Of a DNA stretch of 64,000 nt, positions 36,001 through 49,195 are shown piece after piece. A program made the position numbers and the translations under genes. Within the stretch, counting starts at the first letter, position 1, and the number at the start of each line of letters is the position of its first letter. Under the pieces are notes generated by a model that worked only from the letters and a program-made list of their open reading frames with translations, made no database searches and was not told the origin of the DNA. Location: positions 190,535,620 through 190,599,619 of the forward strand of contig CM047805.1 of assembly GCA_026214975.1 (NCBI GenBank). Direction: 5' to 3'. Source of the stretch: Gentiana macrophylla (Eukaryota > Streptophyta > Magnoliopsida > Gentianales > Gentianaceae).

Positions 36001-39000
36001 GAACCTAAACCCAAAAACAATACACAACAGTAAAAGCACGTAGTTTGTGCAGGAAGAAAAGGGGGAGGAAAAACATAAATAAAAAAATAAAATAAAAAAG
36101 GACGAAAAGAAGGCATCCAATGAGAATCGCTATTTTACTTACTAATGCATGACATATTTACAACTAACAAATAATACATGTTCGTTGTAGAATATAAAAT
36201 GATCTACCCATAACAAATAATAAACAAATGTCGCATTAAGGTTACTCTACAAAGTAAGTAATGCATAATCATGCGTAATATTAAGCTCGACTTTTTCACT
36301 TTACATTTGTTTTCGAAAGGTATAAACAGTTAGTAAATCACGTGTTTCGGATCGTAGGCGGACCAGCTTTATAGGGGTGAGTGCATGGACCCCACCTCAA
36401 TTTCCTGACGGGTTACTAATATACCCCTCTAAGAATATTAAAGTGTGTATGTATATTATTTCGCATAATATCTAGTGTATAAACATCTATTTAAATTTCA
36501 ATTGGTTAGAAGTTTTATTACCTATCTTTGCGTCACAAGAGTTTGAATCTCTGGCTTTTGAGTTATTTTTCCACCTTTTTTTTATTTATTTGGACCCACC
36601 TTAAAATTTCCTGGCCACTTGACCTAGTTCGGATCGTATGTGTGTTGTATTTGTATAGAAAAAAAATATACAAGTATTTTGTATATATACTAATGTATAG
36701 AAAATAAAATCAGTTTTATTTATTACATTATTAATTTACAAGTTCATACATAATATATATAATAAAATAAATAAGTTTTATTATTACATTATTATTTTAT
36801 AAGCTATAAGTTTATACAAAGGGAAAAAAAATGGGCAGCTGAAATTTGGAAGAAACTTGGGCCAGGCCGTTGAACATACACAAAAAGGGAAAAAAACATG
36901 GGCTGGGCCTTGGGCCATGAACAGTAAAACGTAAACCAATAAAAAAAAAACATGTGGCAAGATTCTAAGACTTTTTCCTTCTTATATATAGAGAAAGACT
37001 AGGAAAATAAACATTCGCTTCCGCATCAGCCGCCTCAGTATTTTAAAGAAAATAACCAAGCAACATTTGAAAAAAAAATGTTGCTAGAAGAAATTTTCTT
37101 TTTTATTTATTTAATAAGCGAACCTTTCATCCTGGGTTTTAGTTAACGAACCCGGCCTATTTTTTTTTCGTAGGTAGAACCAACAAATGTTTTTAATAAA
37201 TTATTCACAATAAACCGTATTTGCAACGGGACATTGCAAGGTGTGTCCATTGTATACGGTTTTACTTGTTTGACGTTATTAAACCAGTAACAAAGTAATT
37301 TGTCCAAATTAAATAAACAACTCGATACTTTAAGCACATAAAACAAAGAATCTAAAATTTCTAAGCGTATAGCATACAAACATAATGACATCAATCATCT
37401 TCTATCAAACAAAATAATCACTTTATCCAAAGAAAATTGCAACCCTTAATTTTCATAACCTAGATAAACTTCATCATATTGCTTTACATGGACAAAAACA
37501 TTGTGATTTCTTAAGTCGAGAGGTCACATGCCTACACAGTCTATAAAATGGTACTTGAGCTCCACTCATCCTAATTCTTCATGGGCGTAGAGCTTATATC
37601 AAAGGCTTTTTTGGTCCGCAATGTATGACTCGAGGTCGTTTTGGCCTTCCAAATAAACATCTACATTGGTCGACTATAATTTGTCCGTAAAATGACAAAG
37701 CATCGTGGCCTCATACCTTTAATTACCTGACAAAATGCATGATATCACAGTTAAAAACATTTTCAGGCTCGGATGTATAGAATTCCCATATTTCAAAATG
37801 CATCTCCGCTAAACGGGTTGCAATTTGGAAATTTTTCCATCACTCATCCAAGCAAGTTTTAGGCATTTCACAAAGTGAAAAAAAAAAATCATCGCCATCT
37901 AGGTTGCCTATGTACATCAATCCAGAAAAAAAAAAATCAAGGGAATTTCTAGATTCCTAATGGTCATAACCTCATAAATTTAGAGCAAAAGTCTTGACAT
38001 AAAGAACCGCATCATAGGATGTTGGAAGCAGGCCTAATATAGAAGAGCAACAGTGAATGTAACATATCAAACAATAACAAAGAACAATGTACATGTAAAG
38101 GACTAAAATTTGGTGCAACAAGAATGTGACCTAAATTTCCTTTTTTTAGGATCGATCTATAGTTTTCTCATATTTTGAAAATGCAAAGATCAACTACACC
38201 GGTTTCAAACATAACAGCTTTTCATTTGCCATCCAGGTTCTTCGATACACACAGCATGAATTGTGAGAGAAATGTTTGGACTCGCTCATCGCCATAGCCT
38301 CATCATCATCGACTTTCCAAAATCAAGTAATTGTGTTGGTGTTGTTATGCTGGTGCCCGAAACTTGGGTGCGAAGCAAACCAAGGTTCCATTTTTCTTAG
38401 TATGTCATTCTTTTACCTTCACAAATAAGTTATAAGAACTAAGCGGAGAGGGGCTTCACCTATCCTCTCATGGTAAAGCGCATGACATGTCCTCTGCGGT
38501 AAAGACAGTGACACGGGTGAGCATTCATGAAGCACAAACCGGGAAAGCAAACTTGAAGTATACTTTCCAAGTTAGTACTTGATGAAACCTCACCCTTGGC
38601 ACTATAGGTCAACATCTTCCGTTCCGTTCACCATAAACCAGGGTGAGCGGTACATCATCATTACATTCATCAACCTTTGAAGTCTCGATTTTGAAGCTCT
38701 TGTTACACCCCACGAGGACAGAGAGCACGCAAACACTTCATTCAACAGGTAACTATCCTTTAAACAACAATTTAAAGCTATAAGCAACCGTAAGTGTATA
38801 ATGGATATTTAAAAAGAAATATCAACAAGGTAGGTATGCAAATTAGCACCACTTACACCACATCTAAAAGCAAACACCGAATGTTATACCGCTTACAAAG
38901 GTAAGCAGAGCATAAGCACAACAACGAACAAGGTAAGTAAAAATTCCTTTTCTTAATATCTCCTTATTCACATGTAAAAGGCAAAAGGCCAAGACCACGG

Positions 39001-41680
39001 AGAGGAGTTATTGCTTGACAAAATGAATGTCATGCAGAGGAATTAGGGGTTAACAATATTTCGATGTACAACAACCAAGCAAAAAAATATCCCACCATTA
39101 TTGTATTCAAAATAGGCAATCCATGAAATAATATTGTTTTTGACTCGTTGATGTGAACTGATAATACTGATTTCTTTTTTTTTGGCCAACACCAATGATT
39201 TTGAAGAATTACAAATTTCAAATGTGTACATATTGGGAATACCTCCACTTTAACTTCCCAATTGTTGTGGGAGGTAAATATCGTCTTCCGACCACCACAA
39301 TCTAAGCAAACTGTGATTTTGGCATCGATACTGTGTAAGGATCCAGGTTCCCTGGTAATCTTTCCACCGCAAAATCTTACCACTTCTGAAATTTATATAA
39401 ATCATTTATCCCTATAGCTATCAGTGTATTACCGTATTTAACCACAACAAATATTAGCCATGGTGTTTTAATAAAGATAATGCAATGCAGACACGAGCAA
39501 CAAACGTGTATTAGCAATCTACTTGTGCATAAGCATTTCCTTTATCGTATATATTCAGAAACCCTGCAATTACATGTTACCTCCATCATTGCACTCTTGC
39601 CTTCAGGACCATAGCCCAACATTATAATAGATATCATACTCAATGAAATAATTAAATTCCATTTTATACCATTTTTACCTAAATAAAAAGCCATGGAAAT
39701 TTAACTGATATCCCCTAAAATGTACTTGGAGCAAAACAAATATTGAAGCGTCCATATGTATTGACATCTTCACATAGCAAAGACTGGAAATAGAATAAAG
39801 AAAAATGATATGTACTTGTCACCTGAAAACAATTCCAAGAACTAAATATAAGAAATAAAAAAAACATGCATGTACCCTTTTTTGAGAAAGTAATAAGCGA
39901 ACAAATAAAAGTATCACCATTGTCATGTTTATGGACTTGATATTAGGGTCAAACTAACAATCTAAATAAACTCTATGTCCGTCAAGCGATTGCTATTAAA
40001 GCCAAGTTCAGTTTAAGAGTCAAAAGAAACTACTAAAGTAAAGTTGGTATTGACGTTATTACCTATATGCCTATCATTGAGATTCTTGGGATAAAAGTCT
40101 AGTAACTACCAAAACGCGCATAAAATTTACCATCAAAGACCTGCGTGAGGAAGTCCACATCTGCTAGCAATCTTCCTTTCAAGAAGCAGACGGAGGAAAT
40201 TTTTCACAAATTTTAATCATGAACCAATGAAATAATATATAAAGGAACATGTTTTAAGGATCAATATAAAGTGCATATTGTAGAACATCATCAACAAGTG
40301 TTCTTACATCCAATATGACGACCCCAAAGACAAAAAAGCAGTTCCCAACCTAACAATAACCTAAGATATATTTCAACTCAAGTTTTATTATCACTTGCAA
40401 GTAAAAAAGGCATCCAATCAAAATCGATAACCAAAAGGACCCTAATCATCCTCCACTTTGTATGTACTGCTTTTATAAAATACATGCCACCGAGCAATCA
40501 AAAACATGGGGAAAAACCATCACCACCACACATCATCAACGCACCTTACAAGACAACAATATAAATGATATGAAACCATTATATACAGATCGACACAAAC
40601 ATAGGTATTAACAATTTTAACCTTGAATCTGCACAAGATCTGCAAGTTGACTAATTAAAACCGATGACATAAGAAAAGAGCTCAAATTTCCCATCAATAA
40701 ACATCTAGTAGATTTGAATTAGGTGAAAGCATAATCTTTAGTAAATATATCCGAAGCGAAGGAAAAAAGACGATTAACTAAAAACATACCCGCAAAGAGA
40801 AGAAGCGCAAGAAATGGACAAAGAAAATAAACGAAAACCAAAAGAACTTTAAAAAACATAAAATCGTAATAATTTATTACCTTTGCGGCTTCCAAAACCC
40901 CAAAGCCGTGAGAGTATCAAACTATGGCCAAAGTGTGAAATGGGTGTGGAAGTAAAAAAAAGCGACAACTTTTTAAACATTATGTTTGATAATGCAAATG
41001 CATCACAAAGGCTCATTTTTCCACCGTGAAATTCAAGGAAGAAAAACAATTCCAGCAGTTTATGGACCCATTTGTCAAGGAGAGAGAAAAACTTGTTTGT
41101 TATGAAAAGTAATAAAAAAATATAATACTTTGTGAAGACAGTCTCACATTCCTCCCACAATGTGCTTAGGAAGGCCATAGCTAATACTTTGACAATAGTC
41201 GGAAATAACCTGTCAAATCAACATAACAAAACGAAAAACATACACAATAGTTAGAGGTAAAAATCACTTATACCGAAAAGCATCAACCGATTCCTTTTCT
41301 CCGTCAATGAAAAACGATTGACAAGATGGAGCTAATCATTCAAGAGCACCAAACAACATAGATAGAAATGTTAACACGACTCATGAATTTGGATAAAAGA
41401 AAGAGATGAATGATTTTCATCAAAGCGAAAAGAGTGTGGTCAAGCTAACCCGTAAACATCATCGGCGGCAAGAAATGTGGTTAGGGTTCATTAGCACAGC
41501 TTTTATAGGGCAAGAAAAATACATGGGCATACCTTAAAGTCCAAACATTCACTGGGCCGGACCGAAGGATGAATAGTAAAAAGAAATAACATACGAAAAT
41601 AATTAAGCAACTTGCTCCAAAAATTGAACACGTCACCCATACCATTGTTTTCTTATTAATAGTAGGTGGAAAAGAAAAGA
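36001..41680. other. AT-rich intergenic DNA, no gene recognised
   Basis: Open frames at 37143-37394, 39030-39383 and 40849-41178 (minus) match nothing I know and lack splice or promoter context. The segments 37450-38780 are less AT-rich and may hold remnants of a gene or element, but no domain could be read. Confidence 0.35.
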
Positions 41681-41688
41681 TATATAGA

Positions 41689-41724
41689 CTAGTTGCAATA
41701 CATATGCCGTGCAAGGCACGGCAT
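41689..41724 (-). mobile_element. Helitron-like 3' terminus
   Basis: On the minus strand: a 9-bp perfect hairpin (ATGCCGTGC, loop CTT, GCACGGCAT; 41704-41724), then 11 nt, then CTAG followed by T (41692-41689). A GC-rich hairpin about 10-12 nt before CTRR, inserted at A|T, is the Helitron 3' signature. The element would extend to higher coordinates. Its 5' TC end was not found. Confidence 0.55.
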
Positions 41725-43069
41725 GCCCGATACAATCTATTATAATTAGACATGCAAGCATAAACGTAAAACAAAAGTACATTTTTTTATCCATAGAAAT
41801 GACACAACTATGGTTTTTAATTTATATCAAACCACGCAGTTCAAAGTATACATAGCCAGACTAATATACCATCTATGACGATTTACTGTTTAGCTGCAAT
41901 AGGTTACAAAAGACAGTAGCAATACAATTCATTGCAAGCACACTTATGTATACTTAATATACCATTAAATTTTATCCATGATGAAAAATAATGGTTGCCA
42001 TATACTAACTATATTTCCCCACTATCCTGGACTTTCAACCAGATGGCCCTCACGTGGAACTCTACGATCCATCGATTTAGTTGGGTTCTATGGAACAACC
42101 TGCTTGTATTGTTGTAGCTATAGAACCAAACATCAATGTTCTCCTTGAGGTTAGAGGCTTGCTAGATGTCTCTCCGTGAGACTCAATTAAACTCGCAGCC
42201 TTCTATAAAGGCTGGCGATGAGCCATTGAATTTAAGGTATTTGAGTTTTTTCGCATAAAATATCTTTTCCCAGTAATTAGAAGATTCAGAAATACGGAAT
42301 CTGGATAAGTAACAAAACAACAAAGGAATGGAAAAGACTTGGGCAACATGTATTGTTTCAAGTGAAGATGTAGTGACCATAGAAAGAAGTCATCAATTAA
42401 GGTTTAATTTTTTTCATTCACAACAATATGAAGGTAAACCAACTTATAGTAATCAACAGGATTTATGGTGTTTAGTTGTGCCAATACTTAGGTAACTAAA
42501 ATGCAAACACAACATGCCGGATGAAAGAACTCAAAAGTGGTCTTCCCACACCATGAAACTCACTCGTGAAAACTTCTTCAATGTTAATTGAGGACAAAAG
42601 TTGGTTTGAAGCCATCGTCTCGCTATGCATAGTCTAATGTAACAAAGCTAAGCGAAACAAGGGAAGTATGTTCCAAAGAGTACACGGAGATTAGCCACGT
42701 TGGATGTATGGACAATGAAGGCAGCGGGTATGGATAGGTGTTTATAGGATCTGCTATGCATAGTCTAATCTCCAAGCATTTGTATTCCTCATTGGATCTG
42801 TATTTACTTTTTTTACATAATACATTCTATCTTATGAAAGAGTAAAAATGAAATATTACAATACATGTCATTCATTATATGCATCTATTTTTACATTTCT
42901 CCACATAATACGCGTCTATTGTGTATAATAAAACTAAAAATATATGTTATAACTCATGACACTTTGTATGAATTTTTCTAATCTAAAAAATATCACTATA
43001 ATGTATCAACAATACGTTGAAAGTTGTATGTAAAAAATAAAAATACACAGCTTAAAGAAAGAATCAATG
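41725..43069. other. Possible Helitron body / intergenic
   Basis: No Rep/helicase coding sequence seen, so any Helitron here is non-autonomous. Nothing else recognised. Confidence 0.3.
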
Positions 43070-43270
43070 CCCTTACTCTTCTTGAAGAAGTATTTACTTC
43101 TTTGATTTATGATTAGATAAACAAGCGTGGTGTGTGAATTAATTTTTTGGATGTTCTAAACAATCATGGTGTTCGAAGCAATTTTATAGTGTCAATAAAA
43201 GCCACGTACTTATCTATTTTGATTCTGTAAAAAAAATACCATTATACTCGATACCTAAAAGTACAATAAA
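43070..43270 (+). repeat. Left direct repeat flanking a LINE fragment
   Basis: About 200 bp from CCCTTACTCTTCTTGAAG to AAAAGTACAATAAAGG. It is nearly identical to 45689-45888; the only difference I see is three extra bases (TTC within TATTTACTTCTTTGATT). Confidence 0.92.
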
Positions 43271-43319
43271 GGGTTGGGCTTGGGGCGTAACTCCTTATAC
43301 TTATGTGATGAGCTTTCAT

Positions 43320-45640
43320 CCAAAGTTTATCATCTTTGATTAATCAATCGCCAAACCGCTTTGCCTAAGAAAGCAATATTCATTTCCTGCACTCTTCTGA
43401 TACCCAGTCCACCTTCTTCCCTTGGGTTACACACTTTTTGCCAAGCCACATTATGCAGTTTTCGTTCGTCTTCATTATCTCCCCACAGAAAGTCTCTACA
43501 TACCTTCTCAAACGCCGATACGCAAGTCAGGGGTATATGAAAAGTCTGCATATGATAGTAAGACTGGGATGCCAACGAACTTTTGATCAATATTGTCCTG
43601 CCTGCCTTAGATAACGTTTTGGAAGACCAGGAGGACAGTTTGGCCTTCATTTTATCAAGCATAGGTGTAAAGTGAGCAATTCTAAGTCTGCTTTGGATTA
43701 GTGGTACTCCAAGGTAAGTGCCTATAGAAGGTGCATATACCATTGACAGCTTACTTGCAATATTATTTCTACTCACTGGATTAACATTACTAGAAGTATA
43801 GAAGCTTGATTTTGCCGACTAACCTTTTGCCCCGAGCAACCTGCAGAAATCTCGAGAGTTTTCTCCATGCAACTTGCTTGACCTTCGCTTGCTTCTCCAA
43901 AAGAAGTAAATCATCAACAAAAGAAGATGTGTGATATTGGCGGGCCCCTTTAGATATATGCAACGGTTTCCATCTTCCATCCGAAATCGCTTTATTGATC
44001 AACATGCTTAGGACTTCCATGCATAACACAAATAGATAGGGGCAATGGGATCCCTTGTCGTATTCTCTCTCTTGGGTGAAAACGCATCCATTTTTATACC
44101 ATTCCGTAGAACGCCAATCTTACCGAGGTGATAGTGTGCATGATCAAATTTAGAATCGATTCTTTGATCCTAATAGTCTTCGAATATTCCTCAAGAAGCT
44201 CCAATCAACTCTATCATAAGCTTTTTCCAAATCAACTTTCACAATCATAAAGCCTTTTTTTCCTTTCTTGTTATATAAGTAATGTACTGACTTCCTGGCC
44301 AGGATGATGTTTTCAAGATCGCTCGCTGAATAAAAGCACATTGACTATTGTGTATTAGCTCCCCATAATCAACCTTAATCTATTTCCCGGACTTTGGTCA
44401 CAATTTTAACAATTACATTTGCAAGAGCAATAGGCCGGAATTGAGAAGGTGTTTCGAATATCCACCTTGGGAATAAGTGTTATGAGGACCTCATTCATAT
44501 CTCATTGGAAGACATTGATCCTCAAAGACTTTCTTCACAAAACTAGTCACTGAATCCCCTATGATACCCCCAAATTTTTTTATAGAATATAGGAGGTAGC
44601 CCATCAGTCCTCCGCCACTTTATATAGTCCCCATGTCAAAGCATGCTTCCTCTATCTCCTTATCACTCACATTTTTATTAATAATAGACAGAGAAGACCC
44701 GAGATAGGGGAGGAAGTTTGAAATCACAGATTGCATTGGTATGTCTGCGCCTCATTAGAGTAAAGATCAACAAAGAAATTCCTCACCAAGCTCTTTATTT
44801 CATGGTATTCACAGTCCAGACCCATCGCCTTTTTTCAAAGATTCGATCATGTTTCTATGTTTTCTTTTGATGGCCATTAGATGATAATAATGAGTATTTC
44901 GCTCCTTTCCACCATCCATTGCAATTTAGATCGTTGGTGCCATAAGAGCTCTTCTTGGATAAGTATATCATTGTACTCTTCTTTGAAGCTTTTTCTCCAA
45001 ATTGACTAAGAAAGTCGAGTAGTAATTGCTCAAAGATTGTTGGACACCATTCGATCTATTTAGACAATTAGCCTTCCTCAGTAAAGATATTTCCAAAAAC
45101 ATTTCTATTCCACTTTTGCACCTCTGTCATGAAATTATTGATAATCTCTCCCATATTTGGATTAGAATTATCCCAATTTTGCTCCACAAAATTCATAAAA
45201 TCTTTATGTTCCAGCCACGCATTTAAGAACCTGAAGCCACCGCCACCCTGAGAGTTACGTTGTTTAGGACTTACACTGAGTAAGAGAGGACAGTGATCAG
45301 ATTGGACTTTTGGTAGATGCAGAAGATTCGCTTCTGGGAAAAGTAAACTTCACTCTGCTGTATTCCAGACTTGGTCCAATCTTTCTAGTATTCGAACGCC
45401 TTTATGTATAGGCCCCGTCCACGTAAATCTTGGTCCATGAAAATTCATATTCATCATTTTACAATATTGAATCATTGACCTCATCTTCTCCACATTAATG
45501 CCTCCTATAGCTCTGCCACCATATTTGTCCTCTTGCTCAATCACTTGATTGTAGTCCCCCATCATACACCAAGGATAGCTCATCACATTCGACAGCTTCT
45601 TAAGATATTCCCATAGATCATTTCTAAACAAGCGTATTTA
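43320..45640 (-). mobile_element. LINE ORF2 fragment (endonuclease to RT C-terminus), truncated at both ends
   Basis: Minus strand in order. Endonuclease C-terminal half at 45350-45631 (CMMGDYNQVIEQEDKYGG, FTWTGPIHKG, RLDQVWNT). RT fingers/palm with VDLEKAYDRVDWSFLR at 44150-44341. The catalytic FVDDLLLLEKQ box at 43790-44029, where the usual FADD is FVDD. The RT C-terminal part at 43330-43776 (LGVPLIQSR, WSSKTLSKAGRTILIKS, FLWGDNEDERKLHNVAW, EEGGLGIRRVQEMNIAFLGKAVWRLI). The frame is broken between these pieces. There is no poly(A) tail and no RNase H part, so it was not inserted by normal target-primed reverse transcription as it stands. Confidence 0.88.
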
Positions 45641-45688
45641 CTTCTTTGTAGTCCCCCATCATACACCAAGGATAGCTCATCACATTCC
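45641..45688. repeat. Filler DNA copied from neighbouring sequence
   Basis: Contains TAGTCCCCCATCATACACCA and GGATAGCTCATCACATT, an exact copy of LINE sequence at about 45554-45590, preceded by TATTTACTTCTTTG matching 43092. It joins the LINE fragment to the right direct repeat. Confidence 0.8.
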
Positions 45689-45888
45689 CTTACTCTTCTT
45701 GAAGAAGTATTTACTTTGATTTATGATTAGATAAACAAGCGTGGTGTGTGAATTAATTTTTTGGATGTTCTAAACAATCATGGTGTTCGAAGCAATTTTA
45801 TAGTGTCAATAAAAGCCACGTACTTATCTATTTTGATTCTGTAAAAAAAATACCATTATACTCGATACCTAAAAGTACAATAAAGGAA
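45689..45888 (+). repeat. Right direct repeat flanking the LINE fragment
   Basis: Near-identical partner of 43070-43270. Confidence 0.92.
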
Positions 45889-46073
45889 TGTGTTGTGTAC
45901 TTATTTTATGGGCAAAAGAAACTTTATTGCGTAAAATAAAAAAGTTAAACACAACGGCGACTTAACTAAGTCAATTGGGAGTAGGATTGTAAATGATCCC
46001 ACCGCTCACAAGTAACTCGACGCTTGGCTCGTAAAAGCTCGCGATATTCGATTTAATCGAACTTGAGCAGCGG

Positions 46074-46169
46074 TTCATCAAGGTAAACGAGCCGAACTCA
46101 AGAAGTTCATCGAGGTAAACGAGCTGAACTTGAGCAATTCATCAAGGTTAATGAGCCAAACTCGAGCTC
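46074..46169. repeat. 32-bp minisatellite, 3 copies
   Basis: Copies start at 46074, 46106 and 46138 (TTCATC(A/G)AGGTAAACGAGC...). It lies inside a stretch rich in GAGCTCGA-like self-complementary strings, as in many plant non-autonomous elements. Similar strings occur near 13060-13430 and 48930. Confidence 0.8.
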
Positions 46170-46554
46170 TTCAAAGCTTGACTTGAAATACTCACGATCT
46201 TTATGTATTTCTTAACGAGCCAAAATCGATTACCTTAAAGCGTAATATTTTTTCAAGCTACTTGATCTTGAGTTGGAGTTTGAAAGCGCTTAAAATTTTA
46301 CTGAGCCTAATCAAGCCGAACTCGATTATCATTAAAATTTAGAGAGATTGAGGAAAAGGACAAAAAAATTACAAAATAAATAAATAGACACACACTTTTT
46401 TTTAGTTGCAAAAAAAGACAAAAATTTCTGACAGACAAAATACCTTTTGTAAGGATAGAAGCCAGCAGCTTCAAGAATGGTATCGCTTGCATATATTTAC
46501 CAGTAGTGTGTATATGTTTTTTTTTTCTTTCAAACAACCGTAACTTTTGATTTA

Positions 46555-46795
46555 CAACTCCGATCATCGAAATTTTTTCACCAAAATTCATATATTTTTT
46601 GGCTCTTCAATTTGAGCCCAAATACGACACCCTTCCGACGTATATTTTGAAAGACGAAAAAATATTTGTATTAACCGGATCGCACCGATCATCAAAATTG
46701 TTTCGCCAAAGTTCATATTTTTTTTATCTTCATTTTGAGACCGCGTTTGATACCCTTTCGACGTAGTATTTGAAAGCCGAATTTTATCGAGCGTT
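46555..46795. repeat. Tandem duplication, about 115-bp unit
   Basis: CCGATCATC(G/A)AAATT, TTC(A/G)CCAAA(A/G)TTCATAT, TTGAG-x-CC, GA(C/T)ACCCTT(C/T)CGACGTA and TTTGAAAG(A/C)CGAA occur in the same order in both halves (first copy from about 46558, second from about 46684). Confidence 0.75.
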
Positions 46796-47990
46796 TACAC
46801 TAACACATCGATGAATGATAATAGTATCGATGATCGCGCAACATTATCGATGATCGATGATCGATGTCGATTAAACAATATCAGGCTCATTTAAGGCTTA
46901 ATTCAAATGACTACTTCAAGGCACACATATATGGATCATATATGGCTCATTTAAGACTTAATTCAATGGATAATGAGGGAATATAATACCTTAAAAAAGA
47001 AATAGAAGAAAGAAGAATTTATAGATTAAGATAGAGCAATTCAAGAGAGTGAAAGGATATGTGCCAATGAAATGAGTCTATTGAGAGACATAATGTATTT
47101 TGATGACTAGAAAGAATTAAGAAAATAGGTGTAGAGAGATCGGAAGCCGGAGATACTAGAAAGAAAGAGAAAAAAGAAATAGTTTGGGGACTATCACTAA
47201 GTAAGTGATTGAATTGTCCGCTTTTGTTTTTAAGAGAGAAAGGAAAAGACAGAAAGCAAAAGATGTAACCACGTATTGTTGGGGTTTGAAAGATAAATAA
47301 TGTCATGAATTGAAAGATTTTTTATTAGTCAGTAGACATTATATAAGATTTTTGCTCCTGATACAATAGATAGCAACAAAAACATTAGCCCACAATCATG
47401 GTAATCGTGGTAACCATGATACAATTACACTATCGGGATGAATATCATAGACATTTCTTGTCGCTTAACGTTGTGTGCAAGAAGACCAACAAGCTTACAA
47501 AACAGGCTTGGGAATCCCAGTTGCACATAAAAGCAATAAATTGTGAAATTAATGGTCAGTTCATCAATGGTAGAAATAGTAACATTGGAAAATGATATAA
47601 CCAAATTCAGGAACTCTTAATACTATTATTAATTTTGTTCAAAGTGAAATGAAATAGAAACTCAAGGTCGTATCATATCTGGCTCAGTATCAGTAAACAG
47701 TATCAGACTCATTTAAGGCTTAATTCAAGTGACTACTTCAATGCATACAAGAAGATTACAGTCATTCTCTGGATTCTGGTGCAATGTTTAAGTGAATCAT
47801 TATATGATCAACAAAAAGTGAAACACCAGCAAATTTCTTAACACAAAGATTGAGGGCTGTTTTGGTTATAGTCAAATTGTTCTAAACATTAGGCAAGGCA
47901 GACTCTTAACAAATAGGTAGGTGATTTTTTAGATAAACAGAATCATGACACAAAATATAACATGGAACAAAGTCCATAACCCACAAAATT
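46796..47990. other. AT-rich intergenic
   Basis: The string GCTCATTTAAG(G/A)CTTAATTCAA recurs at about 46886, 46948 and 47708. No gene recognised. Confidence 0.4.
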
Positions 47991-48019
47991 GAGAGAGACT
48001 CTATATATAGCTAAGACAA

Positions 48020-48380
48020 CCATCCACATTTGACACTAAAGCATTCTAATTCGAACAAACAATCGTTAAAAACACAAAGATCCACATTTGACAAATGAAA
48101 GCTTACAAAAATGCTACTAAAGCACTTTAATCCAACAAACAAACCTTCAAAAATACAACCATCAACATTTGACCAAAGAAAGAAGCTTACGAAATGCTCT
48201 ACTATAAGCATTCTAATTCAACAAAGAAGCATTAAAAACACAACCATCCACATTTGACTCGCAAGAAGCTTACAAAAATGCAACGAAACACCTTAATCCA
48301 AAGAAACAAAGCCTTGAAAAATACAACCATCAACATTTGACAAGCGAAGAAGCTTACGTAAACGCTACTAGTAAGCATTA
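48020..48380. repeat. Tandem repeat, about 83-bp period, 4-5 copies
   Basis: ATC(C/A)ACATTTGAC followed by AGAAGCTTAC and a TAATCCAACAAA-like string recurs at about 48022, 48081, 48164, 48248 and 48330. Confidence 0.85.
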
Positions 48381-48489
48381 TGTAATGTTCCAATAGATTT
48401 GAGGAGAAATTGAAGAATTTGGAAGCTCAAATAGCCGAAATAAGAAATTGAAGGAGAATTCGGTTTCAATAAAGTTTCAAGAATTTGTG

Positions 48490-48768
48490 GAAATGTTCCA
48501 TTTATCATCATCAAATGCTCACTATTTACTTAAATTGCACGACTTCAAATTCAAATCGAAGAAAGAAGAACACGGAATCGAGATTGAACGGCCGAGACAT
48601 TCTCGTTGCGATTCAGAGGAAATTTTAGAGACCTCTGATTCAGTAATGAGCTTAAGATCTCGAGTTCCTAGAGTTCCGAAACATCCGCCTCGTCCTAGGG
48701 TTTGCAGGCTTCAAATCGATGAAGGAGACGAAGAAGAAAGAGTGGGCGAGGAAGAAGAAACATGTTGA
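48490..48768 (+). CDS. Short ORF of doubtful reality, C-terminal acidic tail
   Basis: From an ATG at 48490 (MFHLSSSNAHYLLKLHDF) to TGA at 48768, 92 codons. It has a basic middle with VPRVPKHPPRPRV and an acidic end EGDEEERVGEEEE. Base composition is less AT-rich than the flanks, which is why it is listed. No domain recognised, and no convincing TATA box or splice sites seen. The opposite strand has AAACCCTAG, a string common in plant leaders, so the region could instead be the start of a minus-strand gene. Confidence 0.2.
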   Translation, partial: EMFHLSSSNAHYLLKLHDFKFKSKKEEHGIEIERPRHSRCDSEEILETSDSVMSLRSRVPRVPKHPPRPRVCRLQIDEGDEEERVGEEEETC

Positions 48769-49195
48769 AGATAAGGGTAATTTAGTCCGCTGAAATTATT
48801 TGTCCTTATTGTAATTAAAAAAAGATGTGTGGATTAATGCTTAATTAAGATGAGAAAAGTGGACTTATACCTAATTTTTCCTAAAATTTAATGGAACCGA
48901 CTTTGAATAAAAAAAATTTCTAATCGAATGAGCTCGAGCCAAATTCAAGCGAAAGAATTGTTGAACTCGAAAAATGTATACATGATTCGTATCTCGTTTA
49001 CGCGTATGAGAGGTGTATAAACTCATCTAACATTGTAATCATCTAAGAATGAGCCGTGTACTTCTGCCTTTTTCTTAACCGGGCCTTCAAGCCCATTAAA
49101 CATCGTCAACGAGGCATTATTAGGGCGAAAAAGGACAACGGATATACACCGCGTGGATCTGACGGTCGATGACTCGATGGTAGTTTACTGTTCAC

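Noticed and set aside
39030..39383. 117-codon minus-strand frame with CLDCGGRKTI
   Set aside because: It looks mildly protein-like, but no family is recognised and there is no conserved context; left unannotated.
43070..45888. 200-bp direct repeats as LTRs of a small element
   Set aside because: They do not begin TG and end CA, have no primer site or purine tract, and enclose a LINE fragment in minus orientation.
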